Of a DNA stretch of 47,767 nt, positions 1 through 6,835 are shown piece after piece. Made by a program: the position numbers and the translations under genes. This DNA is from Algicola sp. (GTDB lineage Bacteria; Bacteroidota; Bacteroidia; Flavobacteriales; Flavobacteriaceae). The number at the start of each line of letters is the position of its first letter. Positions within the stretch are counted from its first letter, which is position 1. Where the stretch lies: assembly GCA_018222835.1 (NCBI GenBank), contig JAAEZN010000017.1, forward strand, positions 1 to 47,767. Reading direction: 5' to 3'. The notes under the pieces were generated by a model. It saw nothing but the letters and a program-made list of their open reading frames with translations, was not told the DNA's origin and did no database searches.

Positions 1-2101
1 ATCGTGGTGTTCGGCCAATGGGCGATTGGTTGATATCTATTACCTTATCAATATATTTTAACCCTGTAATTTTCTTGTAGGGCATTGGTTTTTTAACACC
101 ATTAAAATAATGGGCGTTCATAATGGGGTAGAGAGTTTCGTTCACCAAGGTGGATTTGCCACTTCCCGATACCCCGGTTACTCCAATTAATTTGCCTAAA
201 GGAAAATCAACAGTTACATTTTTTAGATTATTGCCCGTACAACCAGATAGTGTTATTTTTTTACCAGTTCCTTTTCGGCGTTTTTCCGGTACTGGAATTT
301 CCATTTCGCCTGTTATGTATTGGGCTGTTATGGTATTATGGCCCAACATTTCTTTTGGGCTTCCTTCGGAAATGATTTCCCCGCCATGCTTGCCGGCTTT
401 TGGACCGATATCGATGACATGATCGGCGCATTCTATCATATCGCGGTCGTGCTCCACTACAATAACAGAATTTCCAATATCTCGAAGCGCTTCAAGAGAG
501 TGGATCAACCGTTCGTTGTCCCTTTGGTGGAGTCCTATGCTGGGTTCGTCCAAAATATAGAGTACGCCCACTAGTTGGGAACCAATTTGTGTGGCCAATC
601 GAATCCGTTGTGCCTCGCCGCCCGAAAGGGATTTGGAACTTCGGTTCAAGGAGAGGTAATCCAATCCTACATCTAACAAAAACCCTACACGGGCATTGAT
701 TTCTTTGATGATTTCTTCAGCTATTTTTTTTTGATTGCCCTGCAAGGTATCCTCCAAATTTTTGAAGAAATCCGCCAGTTCGGCAATATCCAGATGGGCG
801 AGCTCTGCAATATTCTTGCCATCGACTTTAAAATACAGTGATTCCTTTCGTAAACGTGAACCTATACAGCTTGGGCATTCCACCTTGTCCATATACTCCT
901 TTGCCCATCGTTTGATTGAAGTAGAGTTGGCTTCTTCGTACTGGGTCTTGATAAAGTTGGAGATGCCTTCGTAATCGATTTTATACTGCCGTTTTACGCC
1001 CAAATTTTTGGAATCTACCTCGAAACTTTCCTCGCCACCGCTCAAAATAACGTCCATGGCCTCTTCTGGGATTTTTTCTATTGGATCCGATAATTCAAAA
1101 TTATAGCGTTGTGCAATAGTCTCCAATTGTTTAAAAGCCCATGACTTTTTGTATTCGCCCAAAGGTGCAAGGCCACCCGATTTAATAGATAGTTTTCTGT
1201 TGGGAATAATCTTATCCACATTCACTTGGAACACATGTCCCAGTCCACTGCATTCAGGGCACATGCCTTTTGGTGAATTAAAGGAAAATGTATTCGGTTC
1301 GGGGGTGGGATAAGAAATGCCGGATGTTGGACACATTAAATCCCTGCTGAAGTATCGTGGAATAGTTTCCCCTTCCTCCAGAATCATAAGTACATTGTCT
1401 CCGCTGTACATGGCCGTGTTGATGGTTTCGCTCAAGCGTTTATGAAAATCTTCGCTATTGCTCACTTTTAAGCGGTCGATTACAATTTCTATATCGTGGG
1501 TCTTATAACGATCAACCTTCATGCCTTTGGTAATATCGATAATCTCGCCATCGACCCGGACCTTCACAAAACCTTGCTTTGCAATCTGTTCAAAAAGCTC
1601 GCGGTAATGTCCTTTTCTCGATTTGATCACGGGAGCCAAAACATTGATCTTTTTTTCTTGGTACGACTCAATGATCAAATCTTTGATTTGTTCATCGCTG
1701 TAGCTTACCATTTTCTCACCAGTATTATAGCTATAGGCATCTCCTGCCCTTGCAAAAAGCAGGCGCAGAAAATCGTACACCTCTGTAATGGTGCCCACAG
1801 TGGAACGCGGGGATTTGGAGGTTGTTTTTTGCTCAATTGCGATAACAGGGGAGAGCCCATCGATTTTATCTACATCAGGACGTTCCAATCCACCTAAAAA
1901 TTGCCGGGCGTAGGCCGAAAAGGTTTCAATGTACCTACGTTGACCTTCTGCATAAATGGTATCGAAGGCCAAAGAGGATTTTCCACTGCCCGAAAGTCCA
2001 GTGATCACGACCAGTTTTTCACGGGGAATGGTAACATCAATATTCTTTAGGTTATGGACCCTTGCACCCTTAACCTCAATATGTTCTTCGTAATTGACCA
2101 T
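1..2101 (-). CDS. uvrA: Excinuclease ABC subunit A (UvrA), C-terminus cut off by window edge
   Basis: UvrA is the damage-sensing ABC ATPase of nucleotide excision repair; it loads UvrB on lesions. The first 700 residues are visible. They include a Walker A motif (GLSGSGKSS, residues 35-43), the UvrB-binding/insertion region, an ABC signature region followed by [19 protein letters not shown], and the second Walker A near residue 660 (GVSGSGKST). The family is about 940 residues, so roughly 240 lie beyond the left edge. The start is the ATG at 2099-2101, ten bases downstream of a likely transcription start. One oddity: the first zinc module reads CPTS...CPEC (C257, S260, C281, C284), so one of four usual ligands is Ser. 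I believe this is a lineage variant in Bacteroidota rather than damage. The gene stands alone on its strand and heads a block of DNA-repair genes. Confidence 0.97.
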   Translation of the reverse strand, partial: MVNYEEHIEVKGARVHNLKNIDVTIPREKLVVITGLSGSGKSSLAFDTIYAEGQRRYIETFSAYARQFLGGLERPDVDKIDGLSPVIAIEQKTTSKSPRSTVGTITEVYDFLRLLFARAGDAYSYNTGEKMVSYSDEQIKDLIIESYQEKKINVLAPVIKSRKGHYRELFEQIAKQGFVKVRVDGEIIDITKGMKVDRYKTHDIEIVIDRLKVSNSEDFHKRLSETINTAMYSGDNVLMILEEGETIPRYFSRDLMCPTSGISYPTPEPNTFSFNSPKGMCPECSGLGHVFQVNVDKIIPNRKLSIKSGGLAPLGEYKKSWAFKQLETIAQRYNFELSDPIEKIPEEAMDVILSGGEESFEVDSKNLGVKRQYKIDYEGISNFIKTQYEEANSTSIKRWAKEYMDKVECPSCIGSRLRKESLYFKVDGKNIAELAHLDIAELADFFKNLEDTLQGNQKKIAEEIIKEINARVGFLLDVGLDYLSLNRSSKSLSGGEAQRIRLATQIGSQLVGVLYILDEPSIGLHQRDNERLIHSLEALRDIGNSVIVVEHDRDMIECADHVIDIGPKAGKHGGEIISEGSPKEMLGHNTITAQYITGEMEIPVPEKRRKGTGKKITLSGCTGNNLKNVTVDFPLGKLIGVTGVSGSGKSTLVNETLYPIMNAHYFNGVKKPMPYKKITGLKYIDKVIDINQSPIGRTPR

Positions 2102-2117
2102 AAATTATAGCAAACTT

Positions 2118-2125
2118 CAAAAGTA
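2118..2125 (-). promoter_or_regulatory. -7 promoter element of uvrA
   Basis: On the minus strand this reads TACTTTTG, a match to the Bacteroidota -7 consensus TAnnTTTG, ending 16 bases before the uvrA ATG. I see no clear -33 TTTG. Confidence 0.5.
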
Positions 2126-2202
2126 GCGATTTGAGATGTAAAAAGGAAGTGGCCTTTTGGTTTCGTTTTTGTTAATTGTTGGATTATTTTTACACTGTTC
2201 AA

Positions 2203-2272
2203 TATCACCTCGAGCGCAGTCGATAGGTGCTTTATGGTTTAGTGACGGGTCTCAGCTGCGCTCGACCTGACA
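2203..2272. repeat. Palindromic intergenic repeat, copy 1
   Basis: A 70-bp inverted-repeat element with 17-base arms at 2203-2219 and 2256-2272 that match at 14 of 17 positions. The outer ends read TATCACCTCGAGC and GCTCGACCTGACA. A second member of the same family is at 5064-5137, with the same two-base mismatch at the same place in the arms. Such short palindromes are common between flavobacterial genes and resemble REP/MITE-type elements; no transposase is present. Confidence 0.65.
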
Positions 2273-2287
2273 AAAAAAGAATTTAAA

Positions 2288-2815
2288 ATGAAATTATTAG
2301 GTATAGGCTCAAGAATCGACCACCCAGAATACGGAAAAGGTGTGGTCACTAATGTATCGTCCAAACATTATTGGGTGACTTTTTTGGAAAATGGATTGGA
2401 AACTATTGATCTTGATTCCGATTTCGAAGTTATCGAAGCTGTAGAGGACGAAGTGGACAGTGTTAGTTTTTTTGATGTGGAGCGTTCCCTGGTGAAGATA
2501 TTGGAGAAATGGAGCGATACGCATGAAAAAGTGGCCATGGCCGATAAATGGAAAGGTGGAAAACTGGTTTTGGAACCCGGAGACTCTACTGCCAATAAGG
2601 AAATGCCCATTGATACTTTTTTCCATAAAATTGTGATGGTACGTGACCGGATCCGTGTAATGGAGCAAAAAATAAACAGTAGCAAAAACTTGGACGACCA
2701 AGAAAAAGTGGATCTACAGCAGTACATTACCCGAATTTATGGCAGTTTGACCAGCTTTAATGTGCTGTTCAAGGCCAAAAGCGACCATTTTGTAGGGGAG
2801 AAGAGTAAGGGGTGA
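2288..2815 (+). CDS. Conserved hypothetical protein with N-terminal KOW/Tudor-like segment
   Basis: 175 residues, no signal peptide. The first ~50 residues (IGSRIDHPEYGKGVVTNV, then a strand ending in LENGLETIDL) look like a small SH3/Tudor-type beta-barrel of the kind that begins many nucleic-acid-linked bacterial proteins. The rest (residues 60-175) is charged and mostly helical. I do not recognise a named family; similar proteins occur as conserved hypotheticals in flavobacteria. Its stop codon directly abuts the stop codon of the opposing DUF4130 gene, with no base between them. The function is unknown. Confidence 0.85.
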   Translation: MKLLGIGSRIDHPEYGKGVVTNVSSKHYWVTFLENGLETIDLDSDFEVIEAVEDEVDSVSFFDVERSLVKILEKWSDTHEKVAMADKWKGGKLVLEPGDSTANKEMPIDTFFHKIVMVRDRIRVMEQKINSSKNLDDQEKVDLQQYITRIYGSLTSFNVLFKAKSDHFVGEKSKG

Positions 2816-3592
2816 TTAAACCGCTTCTTTCTTCTCGCTCAAATACTTCCAATAGCGCTTGGGTACATGTTGTGTATGTAATTTAGGGTTGATGCGTGAG
2901 GCAATGTTGGTGCTTTTAAAATAATCGTTCCACAGCGTTTGGTATTCATATTCCTCTGTAGCAAATGCATCACTTTTAATTGTTTTGTTATGATGGATGT
3001 CCTTCAAGTTCAGGGATACCATTTCCACATGGTCCAAATCGTAATAGATGCCATACTTGCGTTTCACATCGTAAATCAACCATTTTTGGTCTGCATAGCG
3101 ATCACGAAAATGTTTGGAAATTAGGGGCAAAACATCAAAATCGGGTTCAATGTTGGCAAAGTAAATCTCGTCCTTGGTCAATTGGAACCGAACAAAAGCT
3201 TCCATCCGATGTTTTTCGCGCCCCACTTTTTTTGCCAATTGCGCAATATGCAACACTATCGGGTCAGAATAGTCTAGATACTTACCATTTTTGGTGCGCA
3301 TCAATTTTTGGATGTAGGTGTAGAGCATAAGTTCCATCCCTTCGGTCTCGCTCAAAAAAGCGAAATAGACATTGGAAATGGCATTATGACTTTTGTTGCG
3401 GATACCGTTCCAAACACGTTTGGCTTTTTCCACATGGGTAAAAACGGTTTCTGTATCAGAAAACAATCCGCTTTGGGTTTGACTGTTCTTTTGAATGTCG
3501 GTTACATTTAATTTTTCGTCAAAGGCGACGAAAACGGCGGTCAAGAATCCGTTAAAGCTACCGTCGTAAACTAAGGTTGTTGAAGTATTCAT
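2816..3592 (-). CDS. TIGR03915/DUF4130-type putative DNA metabolism protein
   Basis: About 258 residues from the ATG at 3590-3592, which begins MNTSTTLVYDGSFNGFL, the typical family N-terminus. A longer form starting at 3619 adds nine residues and fits the family less well. The family is annotated as a probable DNA metabolism protein and is almost always encoded beside the radical-SAM partner found here just upstream; in some genomes it is fused to a uracil-DNA-glycosylase-like domain. The conserved tail HVPKRYWKYLSEK is present. No catalytic residues can be assigned. It is probably co-transcribed with the radical-SAM gene (104-base gap, same strand) and so falls under the promoter with four operator-like boxes at 4963-5039. 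Confidence 0.88.
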   Translation of the reverse strand: MNTSTTLVYDGSFNGFLTAVFVAFDEKLNVTDIQKNSQTQSGLFSDTETVFTHVEKAKRVWNGIRNKSHNAISNVYFAFLSETEGMELMLYTYIQKLMRTKNGKYLDYSDPIVLHIAQLAKKVGREKHRMEAFVRFQLTKDEIYFANIEPDFDVLPLISKHFRDRYADQKWLIYDVKRKYGIYYDLDHVEMVSLNLKDIHHNKTIKSDAFATEEYEYQTLWNDYFKSTNIASRINPKLHTQHVPKRYWKYLSEKKEAV

Positions 3593-3695
3593 AATACCTG
3601 CTTTTTGTTTCGATGTCATTTAGAAGGAGTTTATGAATGAGAAATCTAGATTTCTTGTATGTGCTCAAAATGACATAATTGTGAATCGTTTATTG

Positions 3696-4958
3696 CTAAT
3701 TGAACAACGACAATTGCGTACTGTATTGATTCCTAAATTTCCCTTTGGAATTTTGAAGAACCATTCCTTTGATTTTATCCGCATCCAAATCGCGGCGCTC
3801 CCAATGGCGGGAATCGCACACCATAAAATATTGGGCACGGTTGAGGGCCACTCCTATCTTTTTGAGATGGTCCCAGTTCAATTTTCTAAATTTTCTAGCT
3901 TTCATAATTTTGTCCACGGACTGCATTCCAATACCGGGGATTCTGGCCAAAAGTCGTTTGTCGGCCGTATTCACATCTACAGGGAAATAATGCAGGTTGC
4001 GCAAAGCCCAAGATAGCTTTGGATCTACATCCATGTCCAGGTTCGGGTGTTGTTTATTTAAAATTTCACCAATGGAAAAGCCATAAAAGCGCAATAACCA
4101 ATCTGTTTGGTACAATCTGTTTTCCCGTAACATGGGCACTTGGGAACCAATGGCGGGCAAGCGGGAATCGTGGGTTACGGGAACGTAGCCGGAATAATAC
4201 ACACGTTTCATGTTGTACGTTTTGTAATAGTATGTTGCTGAGTACATTATATCCTTGTCCGATTCTCCGGATGCTCCTACGATCATTTGTGTGCTTTGGC
4301 CTGCCGGCGCATACTTTGGTGTACTTTTTATAATCTTCTGTTCGGATTTATACCGAACAATCTCATTTTTCACCTTTTCCATAGGTTTGGTAAAATCTTC
4401 ATGTTTTTTGTCCGGTGCTAATAATTTTAATCCTGAGATGGTGGGAACCTCGATATTTACGGAAAGTCGGTCGGCATACAATCCAGCTTCATACATCAAT
4501 TCATCACTTGCCCCGGGAATGGATTTTAAATGGATATAGCCGTTGAAATTTTCTTCTTCGCGCAGTTTTTTGGCAACAGCTACCAAACGTTCCATGGTGT
4601 GGTCGGGGCTTTTAAAAATACCGGAACTCAAAAAAAGACCTTCGATATAGTTTCTTCGATAAAAATTGATGGTAAGATCAACCACTTCCTGCACTTTGAA
4701 AGCGGCCCTGGGAACATCGTTGGATTTACGGGTCACACAATAGGCACAATCAAAAATGCAGTGGTTGGTAAGCAAAATCTTTAATAAAGAGACACAACGG
4801 CCGTCCGCGGTATAACTATGGCATATTCCCATTTTGGAAGCGTTTCCCAATCCTTTGGTTTTATTGGTCCGGTCGCTGCCACTGCTTGCGCATGAGACAT
4901 CGTATTTGGCGGCATCGGCCAATATGTTCAGTTTTTCTCGTATCCGTTCAAAATTCAT
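3696..4958 (-). CDS. Putative DNA modification/repair radical SAM protein (TIGR03916)
   Basis: 420 residues. The radical-SAM cluster motif CxxxCxxC is C67, C71 and C74 (CIFDCAYC). Extra conserved Cys are at 23, 46 and 55. A C-terminal helix-hairpin-helix follows (DKRLLARIPGIGMQSVDKIM, about residues 340-365), the same type of DNA-binding element found in DNA glycosylases, so the likely substrate is DNA. It is the standard partner of the DUF4130 protein downstream. I chose the ATG at 4956-4958 because the only upstream start (a TTG at 4976) would lie within an operator-like box and upstream of the likely transcription start. The reaction is not known to me. Confidence 0.92.
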   Translation of the reverse strand: MNFERIREKLNILADAAKYDVSCASSGSDRTNKTKGLGNASKMGICHSYTADGRCVSLLKILLTNHCIFDCAYCVTRKSNDVPRAAFKVQEVVDLTINFYRRNYIEGLFLSSGIFKSPDHTMERLVAVAKKLREEENFNGYIHLKSIPGASDELMYEAGLYADRLSVNIEVPTISGLKLLAPDKKHEDFTKPMEKVKNEIVRYKSEQKIIKSTPKYAPAGQSTQMIVGASGESDKDIMYSATYYYKTYNMKRVYYSGYVPVTHDSRLPAIGSQVPMLRENRLYQTDWLLRFYGFSIGEILNKQHPNLDMDVDPKLSWALRNLHYFPVDVNTADKRLLARIPGIGMQSVDKIMKARKFRKLNWDHLKKIGVALNRAQYFMVCDSRHWERRDLDADKIKGMVLQNSKGKFRNQYSTQLSLFN

Positions 4959-4962
4959 AACA

Positions 4963-5039
4963 TGGAAATATTCCAATCAAAAATATGGAAATAATCCAAT
5001 AAATGGAAATAATCCATAAAAGTTTTTGGAAATATTCCA
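4963..5039. promoter_or_regulatory. Array of four TGGA-N5-TCCA operator-like boxes in a divergent promoter
   Basis: Four 13-base boxes lie between the radical-SAM gene and the S24 regulator. They are TGGAAATATTCCA at 4963-4975, TGGAAATAATCCA at 4986-4998, TGGAAATAATCCA at 5004-5016 and TGGAAATATTCCA at 5027-5039. Start-to-start spacings are 23, 18 and 23. The outer pair are identical to each other and so are the inner pair. Box 1 overlaps the expected start of the leftward transcript, box 2 abuts its -7 element, and box 4 sits between the -33 and -7 elements of the rightward promoter. The adjacent HTH/S24 protein is the obvious candidate ligand (inference). Confidence 0.85.
4978..4985 (-). 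promoter_or_regulatory. -7 promoter element of the radical-SAM/DUF4130 genes
   Basis: TATTTTTG on the minus strand fits TAnnTTTG and lies between operator-like boxes 1 and 2, about 20 bases from the ATG at 4958. No clear -33 element is seen; box 3 occupies that position. Confidence 0.55.
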
Positions 5040-5054
5040 AAATAACTATATTTG
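5025..5054 (+). promoter_or_regulatory. Promoter of the S24 regulator
   Basis: TTTG at 5025-5028, an 18-base spacer, then TATATTTG at 5047-5054: a full match to the Bacteroidota -33/-7 pattern. Operator-like box 4 (5027-5039) overlaps the -33 element and spacer, which fits autorepression. Confidence 0.75.
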
Positions 5055-5063
5055 AGAATGGAT

Positions 5064-5137
5064 TGTCATCCCGAGCAAAGTAGATCGATAATTGATTTTG
5101 TGAATTATTTTGTGTTTCGATTTTGCTCGACATGACA
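5064..5137. repeat. Palindromic intergenic repeat, copy 2, within the 5' leader of the S24 gene
   Basis: Inverted arms TGTCATCCCGAGCAAA (5064-5079) and TTTGCTCGACATGACA (5122-5137) match at 14 of 16 positions. This is the same family as 2203-2272. It lies between the promoter (-7 at 5047-5054) and the start codon, so nearly the whole untranslated leader is this element and could fold as an RNA hairpin. Confidence 0.7.
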
Positions 5138-5145
5138 TTATCGAC

Positions 5146-5904
5146 ATGATGATGGAAAATGAAATAACCCTAAAACGATTTACCGATATCCGCAGGGAAC
5201 TTGGTTACACCCAAACTGAATTTGCCAATTTGTTGGGCGTTAAAAATACTACCGCGGATATTGAGCGGGGAAGAACCAAACTTTCGGGAAAGGTGGTCAC
5301 CGAGCTCTTAAAACAATTTAAGATCAACCCTTTGTGGTTGTTCGGAGAAAGCGACCAAAAACATTTGGACACTTCCAAAACCAGTGTGATTCCAAAAGTA
5401 GTTACTGTGGATAATAGTGAAAACGATAACATGGTTATGGTAAATGCCAAGGCTGCTGCGGGTTATCCACAGAACATTTCGGACACTAGTTGGTACCGAC
5501 AATTGCCCGCTTTTGATATGCCAATTCCCGAGTTCAGAAATGCCACGTATCGGGGTTTCCAGGTCGAAGGGGATAGTATGCTGCCCAATTTAAGGCCAAA
5601 CGATTGGGTTTTGGCGCGTGCCATTGAACATATAGACCATGTGAGTCCCAATAAAATGTACGTAGTAGTATTGCAGGATTCCGTGATGGTCAAGAAAATA
5701 GAACGAAAACCTAACTCCAATAATATCACTCTGGTTTCTCTGAACGAGACCTACCCGCCTTACGAGATCAAACCCTTTCAAATCCAAGAAATATGGGAAG
5801 TGAGCAGTAAACTGACCTTTAATGTGGATGCTACAACCGAAACAGGGTTGCTAAAGCAATTGCAACAATCCATGGATGAGCTAAAAAGACAAATAGCCAA
5901 GTAA
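5146..5904 (+). CDS. XRE-type HTH / peptidase S24 (LexA/CI-like) repressor
   Basis: About 252 residues. The N-terminal HTH (about residues 5-55, RRELGYTQTEFANLLGV) is of the XRE type. The C-terminal S24 domain has the elements for LexA/CI self-cleavage: an Ala-Gly bond at A105-G106 (KAAAGYP), nucleophile S144 in VEGDSMLPNLRPND, and a general-base lysine at K183 or K184. The start is one of three consecutive ATGs at 5146, 5149 and 5152; a longer reading frame starting at 5110 lies in the palindromic repeat and is unlikely. Its promoter overlaps an operator-like box, and it is divergent from the DUF4130/radical-SAM repair pair. I infer a damage-responsive regulator of that pair and of itself. 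A phage-type repressor is the alternative, but no phage genes are nearby. Confidence 0.9.
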   Translation: MMMENEITLKRFTDIRRELGYTQTEFANLLGVKNTTADIERGRTKLSGKVVTELLKQFKINPLWLFGESDQKHLDTSKTSVIPKVVTVDNSENDNMVMVNAKAAAGYPQNISDTSWYRQLPAFDMPIPEFRNATYRGFQVEGDSMLPNLRPNDWVLARAIEHIDHVSPNKMYVVVLQDSVMVKKIERKPNSNNITLVSLNETYPPYEIKPFQIQEIWEVSSKLTFNVDATTETGLLKQLQQSMDELKRQIAK

Positions 5905-6825
5905 TTATAAGGCAAAGAATTTGTTTTTAATGGCACTTGCCATTCTATTGGCTGCACTTGGATTTAAACGGAACCAAAGCTCAGGTTCAAAAATTTCGAG
6001 TTCGGCCAAGGCCCAGTTGCCATCATTGTTCTTGAAAATATCCACCCTGGCATAAACGGGAAGTTCCGGTGCCGCCTTCACCACGTTTTTAGCAAATACT
6101 ATTTGTTCCGCACTTGGTGAATAGTTATGCACTGAACCCCCAAAATCATCCTGGACCCTAAAATCGCCAGTTTTAGCAATTTTGAGCACCGCATGGGTGA
6201 ATTCGCCATTAAAAAGCATCAAGGAAATCTCACCCTCGGAAACAATGTTGTGCTGAAACTCTTGTAGTATCATGGTTTCGTTGGCAATCAACTTTTGAAA
6301 AGTATCTTCGTATTGTAAAACTTCACTTTGCTGGATTTTGTACGTATGGCGTGCAGCAGCTGAAACACAAGGTTTTAAAATATAAGCATTGGCCGTAAAA
6401 CCATTTTCTGTTGTTGCTTTTGCAAGGGTACCTTCTAACGTTATTTCCGAACCTTTTTCCACAAAAAGCGTTTTTGGTATCGTTACTCCATTATTGGACA
6501 AGTCTTGCAAATAATGTTTGTCGATGTTCCAGTGGATCAGGTTTTTAGAGTTTATAAATTTTGTTTGTTTGGATGCTTTTTTCAGCCACTCGGAAAACTC
6601 TGCGAAACGGTTAAAATAATCCCATGTAGTTCTGAAAAGGGCATATTTAGTTTCAGACCAGTCAAAATCCGGATCGTCCCAAGGTTTTCGAATCACGTTT
6701 AAACCCTCACTTTTTATAGCTTCCAAAACTAATTGGTCTTCCAGCAGCACATTCTCTATGTAAGGCGTCTTTTGTTTTGGGGCCACATACCGGTGGTCCG
6801 TCAACACTACAATATCAAATTCCAT
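5905..6825 (-). CDS. ATP-grasp domain protein
   Basis: 306 residues, cytoplasmic. The fold is that of ATP-grasp ligases of the RimK/glutathione-synthetase class: an N-terminal pre-ATP-grasp part, then an ATP-binding lysine region (ANAYILKPCVSAAARHTYK, about residues 145-165), an acidic metal-binding end (ARVDIFKNNDGNWALAELEIFEPELWF) and a terminal N/R-containing tail. These enzymes join a carboxylate to an amine through an acyl-phosphate. The substrate is unknown; related proteins of this size are usually annotated only as glutathione-synthetase-like. Its stop codon abuts that of the S24 gene with no spacer. It ends the minus-strand run after the ggt gene (10-base gap). Confidence 0.82.
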   Translation of the reverse strand: MEFDIVVLTDHRYVAPKQKTPYIENVLLEDQLVLEAIKSEGLNVIRKPWDDPDFDWSETKYALFRTTWDYFNRFAEFSEWLKKASKQTKFINSKNLIHWNIDKHYLQDLSNNGVTIPKTLFVEKGSEITLEGTLAKATTENGFTANAYILKPCVSAAARHTYKIQQSEVLQYEDTFQKLIANETMILQEFQHNIVSEGEISLMLFNGEFTHAVLKIAKTGDFRVQDDFGGSVHNYSPSAEQIVFAKNVVKAAPELPVYARVDIFKNNDGNWALAELEIFEPELWFRLNPSAANRMASAIKNKFFAL

Positions 6826-6835
6826 TCAAAAACGC

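Larger units (their letters stand above)
2102..2287. other. Divergent gap between uvrA and the small conserved gene
   Basis: Holds the uvrA -7 element (2118-2125) and the palindromic repeat (2203-2272), which ends 15 bases before the ATG at 2288. No clear promoter for the rightward gene is visible. Confidence 0.5.

Noticed and set aside
1496..1897. 133-codon plus-strand frame inside uvrA
   Set aside because: Antisense to highly conserved UvrA sequence.
4963..5039. CRISPR-like or transposon-end reading of the four boxes
   Set aside because: Units are only 13 bases, spacers of 5 to 10 bases are too short for CRISPR, and there is no transposase; promoter operators fit better.
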